11,691 nt of DNA. Origin: Candidatus Poribacteria bacterium. Its GTDB lineage: Bacteria > Poribacteria > WGA-4E > WGA-3G. This document shows positions 1-5,934 of the stretch, in pieces. A program made the position numbers and the translations under genes. Position 1 is the first letter of the stretch; each line of letters starts with the position of its first letter. The stretch covers positions 1 to 11,691 of the forward strand of contig JAPPMR010000630.1 of NCBI GenBank assembly GCA_028818995.1, read 5' to 3'. Below the pieces are notes generated by a model. It ran no database searches. It saw only the letters and a program-made list of their open reading frames with translations, and had not been told where the DNA came from.

Positions 1-71
1 AAATAGATATTGCGAAGGTTATGATAGAATATGCTGTGCAATTAGCAGAAAATCACAAAAGGAATATGTAA
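1..71 (+). CDS. 3' end of an unidentified upstream gene (partial)
   Basis: From base 3 an open frame encodes 22 residues (start IDIAKVMIEYA, end AENHKRNM) and stops at TAA 69-71. The piece is a predicted amphipathic helix with a basic end, which is a believable protein C-terminus. It lies 4 bp before the TTG start of the glycosyltransferase on the same strand, so the two are probably co-transcribed and translationally coupled. The product cannot be named from this fragment; a surface-polysaccharide or glycosyltransferase gene would fit the neighbour, but that is inference only. Confidence 0.5.
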   Translation, partial: IDIAKVMIEYAVQLAENHKRNM

Positions 72-75
72 CTAA

Positions 76-1272
76 TTGGCTTCTCATCAGCGAAAAATTT
101 TGATGTTCAATCACGAATTCCCTCCTATTGGGGGTGGTGGTGGTCAGGTGAGTTATTTCTTAGGGAAACACTACGCCGCCGCAGGACACCATGTACATCT
201 GATTACCTCACAATTCCGTGATTGTGCAAAGACAGAGGAAGTAGCAGGAATTCACGTACATCGTGTCCGCGCACTTCGGAAAAATCCGAATGTGTGTGCA
301 GTTCATGAGATGTTGACCTATTCCGTAAGTTCAAGCATTTACGGATTGAGATTTGCGAAAAAGTTTAAACCGGATATTGTCCAAGTTTTCTTCGGTATTC
401 CTGCGGGTGGTGGTGCATACCTGCTACAAAAATTCAATAATGTACCGTATGTAGTGTTTTTAGGTGGACGAGACGTGCCGCGTCCTAATCCCGATCCGCC
501 TTACTATCGCTGGTTATACATGTTGCTAAAGCCGATTATCCGAGCGATTTGGCACAACGCAGCATCGGTTATCTCCTGCAGCGATGGGTTGCGCGACTTG
601 GCGCACGAAACGGATGCAAATTTACAAATAGATGTTATTCCTGATGGTGTGGATTTAGAGACATTTGCACCGACACAACGCGAAGCAAATCCGAAAATAG
701 TCCGATGCCTTGCAATTGGCAGACTCATTCCGCGCAAAGGATTTCAATTTCTTATTCAGGCACTCCCGCAAGTCCTTGACAAAGTCCAGCATAATTTTGA
801 GATAGAGATTGTCGGTGACGGGCCATACAGAGAAGAACTGATTAAGTTAGCAGAAAATCTTGACGTAACTTCGTATATTCATTTCGCTGGCACGGTGCCG
901 TATTCAAAATTGACTGAAACAGATAATGAAGACGAGGTCTTATTACCACAGAAATACCGTGAGGCAGATATCTTCATTTTACCGTCATTAGCAGAAGGCA
1001 TGCCGCTTGTCGTTTTAGAGGCAATGGGAACAGGATTGCCGATTATCGCAAGTCGTGTGCAAGGCATTGATGAACTCGTGGCAGAGGATGTTAACGGTGC
1101 ATTGTTTGACGCTGGCGATGTTGACGGACTCGCAAGTTGTCTTATTCAACTCATCAACGCGGGTGAAACGCGCGTTGAGATGGGAAAAGTAAGCACTGAA
1201 AAGGTAAAACCTTACGATTGGAAAAACATCGCTGACACATATCTTGCACTTTATGAAGACATTCTTTTGTAG
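76..1272 (+). CDS. GT4-family glycosyltransferase (GT-B fold)
   Basis: This is a 398-residue glycosyltransferase of the GT4 group. Such enzymes transfer a sugar from an activated donor, usually a nucleotide sugar, with retention of configuration, typically in cell-surface polysaccharide or glycolipid synthesis. Visible marks are the N-terminal FPPIGGGGGQ glycine loop (residues 15-24), the linker start AIGRLIPRKG (213-222), GDGP (247-250), and the donor-binding E-x7-E motif with E307 and E315 in LAEGMPLVVLEAMGTGLP. No signal peptide or membrane helix is apparent, so it is probably cytosolic or peripheral. The start is TTG at 76: a TAA lies immediately before it in frame, AAAAGGA (57-63) is upstream, and the next ATG (103) would cut the KILMFNHEFPP strand typical of the family. 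The length is normal. The stop TAG (1270-1272) lies inside the first unit of the downstream repeat array. The acceptor substrate is unknown. Confidence 0.9.
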   Translation: MASHQRKILMFNHEFPPIGGGGGQVSYFLGKHYAAAGHHVHLITSQFRDCAKTEEVAGIHVHRVRALRKNPNVCAVHEMLTYSVSSSIYGLRFAKKFKPDIVQVFFGIPAGGGAYLLQKFNNVPYVVFLGGRDVPRPNPDPPYYRWLYMLLKPIIRAIWHNAASVISCSDGLRDLAHETDANLQIDVIPDGVDLETFAPTQREANPKIVRCLAIGRLIPRKGFQFLIQALPQVLDKVQHNFEIEIVGDGPYREELIKLAENLDVTSYIHFAGTVPYSKLTETDNEDEVLLPQKYREADIFILPSLAEGMPLVVLEAMGTGLPIIASRVQGIDELVAEDVNGALFDAGDVDGLASCLIQLINAGETRVEMGKVSTEKVKPYDWKNIADTYLALYEDILL

Positions 1273-1515
1273 GAGCGATCTCCGAAACGCGACCCTCTTT
1301 GTAGGAGCGATCTCCGAAACGCGACCCTCTTTGTAGGAGCGACCTTTGGTCGCGATGTAATCGTCTTCTGTAGGAACGACCTCCGAAACGCGACCCTCTT
1401 TGTAGGAGCAACCTTTGGTCGCGATGTAATCGTCTTCTGTAGGAACGATCACCGAATCGCGCCCTCTTTGTAGGAGCGATCTCCGAATCGCGACCTTCTT
1501 GTAGGAACGATTCTC
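1269..1515. repeat. Tandem array of eight REP-like hairpin units
   Basis: Eight head-to-tail units, each opening with GTAGGA, start at 1269, 1301, 1333, 1370, 1402, 1439, 1470 and 1501; the last is partial. Units are 31-32 bp, except the third and fifth, which are 37 bp and contain GTAATCGTCTTCT. Most can fold into a short hairpin. The third is perfect, GCGACC (1339-1344), loop TTT, GGTCGC (1348-1353). The seventh is GCGAT (1476-1480) with ATCGC (1487-1491). The first two carry one mismatch. Units 3+4 (1333-1401) and 5+6 (1402-1469) are near copies, so a two-unit block was duplicated. The array fills most of the gap between the glycosyltransferase and the dehydrogenase. There are no unique spacers and no cas genes, so it is not CRISPR. 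Possible roles are transcript 3'-end protection, attenuation or a genome-wide repeat family; none is shown. Confidence 0.85.
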
Positions 1516-1535
1516 CCGGTCTTCGATTTTATGAA

Positions 1536-1541
1536 AAGGAG
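1536..1541 (+). promoter_or_regulatory. Ribosome binding site of the mannitol dehydrogenase family gene
   Basis: AAGGAG lies 14 bases before ATG 1556. The spacing is long, but an in-frame TGA at 1532-1534 and the absence of other start codons leave 1556 as the only usable start. Confidence 0.5.
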
Positions 1542-1555
1542 AAACAAATAAACAC

Positions 1556-3016
1556 ATGCTGCCAATAAAAATACTTGCCATAGGTGCGGGCGGTTTACAA
1601 CGCGCCTTAACCCATCAATTTGTCCATATCCTCAACCAACGAAATCTATACAACGGTGGTATCTTTATCGGACAACCCACAGGCACTGAGAAAGCCGATG
1701 CCTTCAACCAACAGGGAGGCGTATATCATGTCGTCACGTTTGACGTAGGCGGTATTCATGACATTCAGCAAATCTCAAGTGTGGTTGGCGCAACAACGCT
1801 TGCAACTGAAGCAGGGCGTGAACAATTCTATGCACAAACCGAGAATCCGTTAGACCTCCTTCTGATAGGCGTAACCGAAGCAGGCATCGCCAAAGGTGAA
1901 CTGGCAATGGATGTTTTAGATGAGACGCTCTATCGTTATTTTAGTCATCACGGGGCAGATGCGGACTTATGTGTTATCAACACCGATAATCTCCGAAACA
2001 ATGGCGATATTATACGAGATATTCTTCTTAACGAGTATCCGAAACGGAGCGATGATTATATGGGATGGTTAAAAACAAGAGTCGGTTTTCTCAACGAAAT
2101 GGGAGACAGACTTGTGCCGCAGGTTCACGCTGTCCCCGATGAAATCAAGGAAGCAGCACAAGCACAGATTGACATTTCAGATGAATTGATAACCTACGCG
2201 GAGCAAATGCCCGCGACATCGCTGATTCTGGAAGACTTGGAGGACAGATTACGTGTTCCCTTCGGTGAACTTGAGGAATATGGCGTTGTAGTAAGTCAGG
2301 ATAGCATTGAACCTTATCACGATTGGAAATTGCTACTCGTGAATTCCGTGCATGTGCCGGGGATTACACACAAGGGCATGCTCTCAGGAATAGACTATGT
2401 AAACGAAGCAGCATCACACCCAATATTCGCACCGCATCTGGAACGATTGATGCATGGATATGCCGAAATTGTTGAGGCAGATATCCCGATAGCGGGAAAA
2501 AGTGCGCGTGCGTATACGATGGAATTCATTGATCGCATCCGCCGTGTCAAAGATGATAACGCACGGATTAACATCATTGAGACAGTGAAACTCCGTGAAC
2601 GAGCCGCTGACATCGTGAGATCGCCAAATTATCATGGTAGCACGGAACTTTTTAAATCCGATTTCGCCTATTCCTTCGCAACGGTACTCCGATTTTTGAC
2701 ACCGCACACAATATCAGGTGCTGACGACTATAGAGGTATCACCGATACAGGCACAGAGTACGAAATCCGAGACCCTGGCCGAACAATACAAAATGTGTTG
2801 AATGGTGCGTTTGGCACGAGTCTAACTGACGTGGAAAACCGAATCCAAACCATTTTCTCAAACGCAACCCTATGGGCACCGCAGAACGCAATACCTGAAA
2901 ATGCCTTAAATCAGAATCAGGATTTTTGCAGGCGTGTTGCACACTATTATCATCAATTAGTTAATGGGAAAACATGTCTTGAGGTATTAGAAAGTATCAA
3001 TTCGCAGAACGCGTAA
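1556..3016 (+). CDS. Mannitol dehydrogenase / tagaturonate reductase family oxidoreductase
   Basis: This 486-residue protein belongs to the polyol-specific long-chain dehydrogenase/reductase family (mannitol dehydrogenase, fructuronate reductase, tagaturonate reductase UxaB). These NAD(P)-dependent enzymes interconvert ketoses or keto-uronates and polyols or aldonates in the cytosol. The N-terminus has a Rossmann nucleotide loop, GAGGLQRALTH (10-20). NTDNLRNNGD (142-151) matches the family's conserved DN..NG segment. The active-site pattern K-x4-N-x2-H is present as K258, N263 and H266, corresponding to the catalytic Lys-Asn-His of Pseudomonas mannitol dehydrogenase. Length is typical (UxaB is about 480 residues). 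The sequence is too diverged for me to choose a substrate; a uronate-pathway role would suit the nearby sulfatases and transporter. It follows the repeat array and is followed by a palindromic element before a convergent gene. Confidence 0.85.
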   Translation: MLPIKILAIGAGGLQRALTHQFVHILNQRNLYNGGIFIGQPTGTEKADAFNQQGGVYHVVTFDVGGIHDIQQISSVVGATTLATEAGREQFYAQTENPLDLLLIGVTEAGIAKGELAMDVLDETLYRYFSHHGADADLCVINTDNLRNNGDIIRDILLNEYPKRSDDYMGWLKTRVGFLNEMGDRLVPQVHAVPDEIKEAAQAQIDISDELITYAEQMPATSLILEDLEDRLRVPFGELEEYGVVVSQDSIEPYHDWKLLLVNSVHVPGITHKGMLSGIDYVNEAASHPIFAPHLERLMHGYAEIVEADIPIAGKSARAYTMEFIDRIRRVKDDNARINIIETVKLRERAADIVRSPNYHGSTELFKSDFAYSFATVLRFLTPHTISGADDYRGITDTGTEYEIRDPGRTIQNVLNGAFGTSLTDVENRIQTIFSNATLWAPQNAIPENALNQNQDFCRRVAHYYHQLVNGKTCLEVLESINSQNA

Positions 3017-3022
3017 AAGAAA

Positions 3023-3158
3023 GGCGCGCTTACATGAAGATTAAGAAAATATTTCGGTAATTCTAATTTTATCCAAACTCGGTAGGTGCGGTTTCTAACC
3101 GCACCGGATATTTCTCCAAATTACCGAATTAATAAATTAATCCTCATCAAAGCGCGCC
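3023..3158. repeat. 136-bp imperfect palindrome (MITE-like or bidirectional terminator)
   Basis: Nested inverted repeats share nearly one centre (about 3090.5). The outer arms are GGCGCGCT (3023-3030) and AGCGCGCC (3151-3158). The middle arms are TTCGGTAATT (3053-3062) and AATTACCGAA (3119-3128). The 22-base stretches between outer and middle arms match each other at 14 positions when one is reverse-complemented (for example ATGAAGATTAA against ATGAGGATTAA). Inside is a separate perfect hairpin (3085-3105). The element fills the gap between two convergent genes. Terminal inverted repeats fit a miniature mobile element, and the fold would also suit a two-way terminator. I see no clear target-site duplication. 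Confidence 0.6.
3085..3105. repeat. Perfect 9-bp-arm hairpin GGTGCGGTT / AACCGCACC
   Basis: GGTGCGGTT (3085-3093), loop TCT, AACCGCACC (3097-3105). It is preceded by GGTA, so it shares the GTAGG opening seen in the 1269-1515 array and probably belongs to the same broad family of intergenic hairpins. Lying just past the dehydrogenase stop, it could end or protect that transcript, but the base run after it is not a T-tract. Confidence 0.7.
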
Positions 3159-3189
3159 ACAATTGGCTTCCTTACAACCTAACGCATAA

Positions 3190-4143
3190 CTAACCAGCAA
3201 GCGAAATAACACCTTTCTTACGTTGCAGCACAGCATCATAAAACCGCATCGTACCAACGCAATCTTGGATGCTTGATACAGGTTCTCTGTCCTCACGAAT
3301 GGCATTAGCAAACTCAGTGAGACTGATGCCATCACCTGTCAACTCGCCATTGCGTTGATCCGAAAAATTAGACGAGAATGTATTACCATCTCCTGTATAG
3401 TGTTCAAAACCCCATAACCCTTCTAAAACGATGTATTCGTGTTGTCCGGTTATTTCAATGTGGTCATAGTTGCGTGCCCATAGACGTTGGCTGCTGAGCT
3501 GCAAAGTCCCAACAGCTCCGTTGGTATACTCTACGGCCACAGCGAATGAACCTTGCCCGTCAACCTCATTGTGAAAAACGCTAAGTTCATTAACATCAGC
3601 ACCAGCGATGTGCCGTGCTAAATCAAAGTGATGGATAGCAAAATCAAGTAGATAATGTTTGACTGATCCGTACGATCCACTACAGAATGAGCAGAAAAGT
3701 TGTGTGAGTTGACCGAAGGATTCGGTCTGCATGATTCTCCTCGCCTCCCGCACGCCGAGACTAAACCGACGTTGAAAGTTCACCATCAATGTTTTACCAT
3801 GTTTCTCAGCGGTTTCTGCTAAAGTAATCGTTTCTTCAAGCGACGGTGCAGGCGGTTTCGGCGTAAAAACATGATACCCTGCCTCAAGTGTCTCAAGCAC
3901 GAGTGGTTGCCTCGGATCCGGTCCCATAGAGATTATAACCGCTTCCAAATCCTCTTTTTCAAACATTTCGTGTCGATCTAAATAATATCTGCCTGTACCA
4001 AATTTACCGGCGGCAGCTTTGGCTCTATTTTCGTCTGCATCGCAGACCGCCTGCAATGCTACTGGAGCCAAATGTAAAGCGGGATAAATCGTATGCCTCG
4101 CGAACCCACCAGCACCCAGAAATCCAATTCGAAGAGGTTCCAT
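3190..4143 (-). CDS. Gfo/Idh/MocA family NAD(P)-dependent oxidoreductase
   Basis: This 317-residue protein is of the glucose-fructose oxidoreductase/inositol dehydrogenase/MocA family, which uses NAD(P) to oxidise or reduce sugars, inositols and related compounds. It has an N-terminal Rossmann loop, GFLGAGGFARH (7-17), followed by VCDADENRAKA (33-43). The conserved catalytic lysine sits in TPKPPAPS (94-101), where K96-P97 is kept but the usual glutamate of the EKP motif is proline. The second-domain motif D168-x3-H172-x-D174 lies in DFAIHHFDLARHIAG. I chose ATG 4143, although the frame is open upstream to an ATG at 4347. AAAGGA sits just before 4143, the Rossmann strand begins at residue 4, and the upstream part translates an intergenic repeat. 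Length is slightly short for the family (often 330-390). The gene is divergent from the MFS gene and convergent with the dehydrogenase. The substrate is unknown. Confidence 0.88.
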   Translation of the reverse strand: MEPLRIGFLGAGGFARHTIYPALHLAPVALQAVCDADENRAKAAAGKFGTGRYYLDRHEMFEKEDLEAVIISMGPDPRQPLVLETLEAGYHVFTPKPPAPSLEETITLAETAEKHGKTLMVNFQRRFSLGVREARRIMQTESFGQLTQLFCSFCSGSYGSVKHYLLDFAIHHFDLARHIAGADVNELSVFHNEVDGQGSFAVAVEYTNGAVGTLQLSSQRLWARNYDHIEITGQHEYIVLEGLWGFEHYTGDGNTFSSNFSDQRNGELTGDGISLTEFANAIREDREPVSSIQDCVGTMRFYDAVLQRKKGVISLAG

Positions 4144-4157
4144 ATTATTTCCTTTGT

Positions 4158-4172
4158 GCGCTTTCAAAGCGC
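4158..4172. promoter_or_regulatory. 15-bp perfect palindrome in the leader of the Gfo/Idh/MocA gene
   Basis: GCGCTTT (4158-4164), centre C, AAAGCGC (4166-4172). It lies about 15 bases upstream of the minus-strand start codon and just beyond its AAAGGA ribosome site. It could be an operator or an RNA hairpin in the leader; the sequence cannot separate these, and it may be another short dispersed palindrome. Confidence 0.4.
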
Positions 4173-4199
4173 GTCTGCAAGAATATAAAAGTTTGCATA

Positions 4200-4229
4200 A
4201 ATTTAGCATAACTCTACCTTCTCTGTAAA
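4200..4229 (-). promoter_or_regulatory. Candidate promoter for the Gfo/Idh/MocA gene
   Basis: Read on the minus strand, TTTACA (4229-4224) is followed after 18 bases by TAAATT (4205-4200), with TG one base before the -10, an extended form. It is placed correctly for the start at 4143. It is only a match to a general sigma-70-like consensus in an A+T-rich region. Confidence 0.25.
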
Positions 4230-4297
4230 GAAAAATCGCGGAGCAAACAGAACCATTCAATTCTCCAATGTTTTTCTTCTCCCGAATACCTTTTCTT

Positions 4298-4327
4298 GTA
4301 GGAACGAGTTCCAACTCGCGACCTTTT
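4298..4327. repeat. Solo copy of the GTAGGA hairpin repeat
   Basis: The sequence opens with GTAGGAA and continues with CGAGTT (4305-4310), CC, AACTCG (4313-4318), then CGACCTTTT. Flanks match the array at 1269-1515, but both arms differ from the array arms while remaining perfectly complementary. Confidence 0.75.
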
Positions 4328-4393
4328 CTAAAATTTTGGGAAAACATGAAAATCGAATGATGCTGCTGAATTCTGTTTTTAACTCAACCTAAT

Positions 4394-4412
4394 TGTCAAA
4401 ATTCTGTCAAAA
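4394..4412. promoter_or_regulatory. Paired direct repeats TGTCAAAA upstream of the MFS gene
   Basis: TGTCAAAA occurs at 4394-4401 and 4405-4412. The copies are 11 bp apart, close to one helix turn, as for a regulator that binds twice on one face. The region is A-rich, so chance is a serious alternative. TTGTCA (4393-4398) could be a -35 element, but I found no -10 at a good distance. Confidence 0.2.
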
Positions 4413-4477
4413 AACAACACATAAATAGAGATTAACGCACTAATTTTTCTCCTTCCTAATGAAAGACAAAAAAGAGG

Positions 4478-5797
4478 ATGTATAAAAAAAGAGACAACCA
4501 ACGGCGAAACTTCGGGTTTGCGCTGCTTCAAGGCACCTTCATGCGAATCAACCTCGCTTTTGTAGATGCATCGACGGTGCTTTCTGCTTTTATCCATAAA
4601 CTCACCGGATCCGAGATGATGGTAGGTTTGACCGGTTCAATGATGACAGCAGGTTGGATGTGGCCGCAGTTGTTAGTTTCAAATCTGTTGGAACATCGCC
4701 AGCGCAAAATGCCGTATTACGCTGTCGGGATGAGTATCCGCGTGTTCGCATGGCTTGCCATCTTTTTTTGCACCATCAACATTGGTGCAGAAAATCCTAT
4801 CTTACTCGCTGCCTGTTTCTTAGGGTTTTATTTTTTATCCTCCTCTGCCATGGGTGTTTCAACGTTGCCCTACATGGACATCATCTCTAAATCTATAGCA
4901 CCGAATCGGCGTGCGCGCTTTTTTAGTTTACGTCAAATATTCGGAGGCTTTTTTGGAATTTGGGTCGGTTTTTGGGTGCGTGCAATGCTCGGAAATGAGG
5001 ATGAATTCACTGGCATCCTTGGATGGATTACGCAGGCTTTCAAAACGTTCACGTTGTATTTCATCACTTCTATCTGTCAGATAGAGACTGAACTCGGATT
5101 TCCATCTAATTACGCTTTTCTTTTTATCTGCTCGGTGAGTACTGCTTTTCTCTCGTTTATTAGTTTTTTAGCTGTACGCGAACCTATTCATCCCGTTAAT
5201 TCCCGCCGCCGACCTATGTGGCAACATCTAAAGCAAGGACCACATTTTATACGGACAGACCCAAATTATCGGAGATTTATCTTTTTTCGCATCGGATTGC
5301 ATTTTTCCAGTATGGCAACCCCGTTCTACGCAACGTACGCCTTGTTCGAATTAGGCGTTTCTGAGGCAACAATCGGTTTTTTCATCGTATGTTCCGCTCT
5401 GAGCGGTGTCGTTTCAAACGCATTTTGGGGTTATATCGGTGAAAAATATGGGGTGCGGTGGGTGTTGATTTTCACTGCAGGGTTAATGTTGTTCCCACCG
5501 ATAATAGCGTTCTTTTCTGGAATGTTACCTGTTTCCTTGCGCGTACCTGCCTACCTGTTAATCTTCACGATTGGCGGTATTTTGACAAACGGTATGATGG
5601 TTGGATTCATGGCATACATGCTAAACATCGCGCCGCCGCGCAGTCGTCCGAGTTACATCGGATTTATGAATACGCTGCTCCTGCCCGCCAGTTTCGCACC
5701 AACTTTAGGAGGACTCTTGGTGAAACTTATCGGTTATCGGTGGCTGTTTGCAGTGTGTTTTGGTATCTGTCTTATTGCCTTTCGCATCGCAACCTGA
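4478..5797 (+). CDS. MFS-type membrane transporter
   Basis: This 439-residue polytopic membrane protein of the major facilitator superfamily probably moves a sugar or other small solute across the inner membrane. Hydrophobic segments are seen at about residues 12-38, 45-66, 81-103, 107-130, 152-172, 188-202, 212-232, 268-290, 296-318, 327-349, 357-383 and 397-436. The basic loop PNRRARFFSLRQ (142-153) and the motif-A-like GYIGEKYGVR (318-327) fit the two-halved fold. A long central loop follows LAVREP (231-236). The start at 4478 is the only one in frame after TGA 4460-4462, but the AGAGG ribosome site touches the ATG, so initiation is uncertain; M22 (4541) is an alternative that would cut into the first helix. 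The stop TGA (5795-5797) is followed in frame by 16 sense codons. The substrate is unknown; the adjacent enzymes suggest a carbohydrate. Confidence 0.85.
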   Translation: MYKKRDNQRRNFGFALLQGTFMRINLAFVDASTVLSAFIHKLTGSEMMVGLTGSMMTAGWMWPQLLVSNLLEHRQRKMPYYAVGMSIRVFAWLAIFFCTINIGAENPILLAACFLGFYFLSSSAMGVSTLPYMDIISKSIAPNRRARFFSLRQIFGGFFGIWVGFWVRAMLGNEDEFTGILGWITQAFKTFTLYFITSICQIETELGFPSNYAFLFICSVSTAFLSFISFLAVREPIHPVNSRRRPMWQHLKQGPHFIRTDPNYRRFIFFRIGLHFSSMATPFYATYALFELGVSEATIGFFIVCSALSGVVSNAFWGYIGEKYGVRWVLIFTAGLMLFPPIIAFFSGMLPVSLRVPAYLLIFTIGGILTNGMMVGFMAYMLNIAPPRSRPSYIGFMNTLLLPASFAPTLGGLLVKLIGYRWLFAVCFGICLIAFRIAT

Positions 5798-5848
5798 CTG
5801 CAAGAAATCATGCATGAGGATGAGTTGGAAGAGGATATTGAAGTGTGA
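5798..5848 (+). other. In-frame continuation of the MFS gene beyond its TGA
   Basis: After TGA 5795-5797 the same frame encodes LQEIMHEDELEEDIEV and ends at TGA 5846-5848. The piece is an acidic, hydrophilic tail such as often follows the last helix of a transporter. A CGA (Arg) to TGA change would explain it. It could instead be chance, because 16 codons is short. Confidence 0.4.
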
Positions 5849-5868
5849 TGTTTGCGTTCGCAATATCG

Positions 5869-5897
5869 TTGTGATTTTTTGCCAAATATGGTATCAT
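5869..5897 (+). promoter_or_regulatory. Candidate promoter of the FRG-TPR cassette
   Basis: TTGTGA (5869-5874) and TATCAT (5892-5897) are separated by 17 bases, a standard sigma-70-like spacing. They lie 37 bases before the FRG start codon, with AAGGA (5924-5928) between. This suggests the cassette is transcribed independently of the MFS gene. Confidence 0.45.
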
Positions 5898-5934
5898 TTG
5901 AAATAAGCAAAGTCAGTAAAATTAAGGAAAATGG

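Larger units (their letters stand above)
4144..4477. other. Divergent intergenic region, 334 bp
   Basis: I support no gene here. From left to right it holds the ribosome site and palindrome (4158-4172) of the minus-strand gene, a candidate minus-strand promoter (4200-4229), a solo hairpin repeat (4298-4327), two direct copies of TGTCAAAA (4394-4401 and 4405-4412), and an A-rich stretch leading into the MFS start. Both divergent genes must be controlled from here. Confidence 0.7.

Noticed and set aside
1269..1515. Possible CRISPR array
   Set aside because: Units abut directly, there are no unique spacers of constant length, the units differ from each other, and no cas genes are present.
1015..1581. 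188-codon minus-strand open frame with repeated VPTEDDYIATKG segments
   Set aside because: It translates the hairpin array and the reverse of the glycosyltransferase end. The apparent protein repeats are just the DNA repeat read without stops.
4144..4347. N-terminal extension of the Gfo/Idh/MocA gene to ATG 4347
   Set aside because: The extension translates an intergenic hairpin repeat and a palindrome, and has low-complexity basic residues. A good ribosome site and the Rossmann strand both point to 4143.
4379..4597. 72-codon minus-strand open frame upstream of the MFS gene
   Set aside because: It overlaps the MFS start on the other strand, has no recognisable motif and no clear ribosome site; treated as a shadow.
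5458..5817. 119-codon plus-strand open frame inside the MFS gene
   Set aside because: It is out of frame within a clear membrane-protein gene and shows no domain features; a shadow frame.
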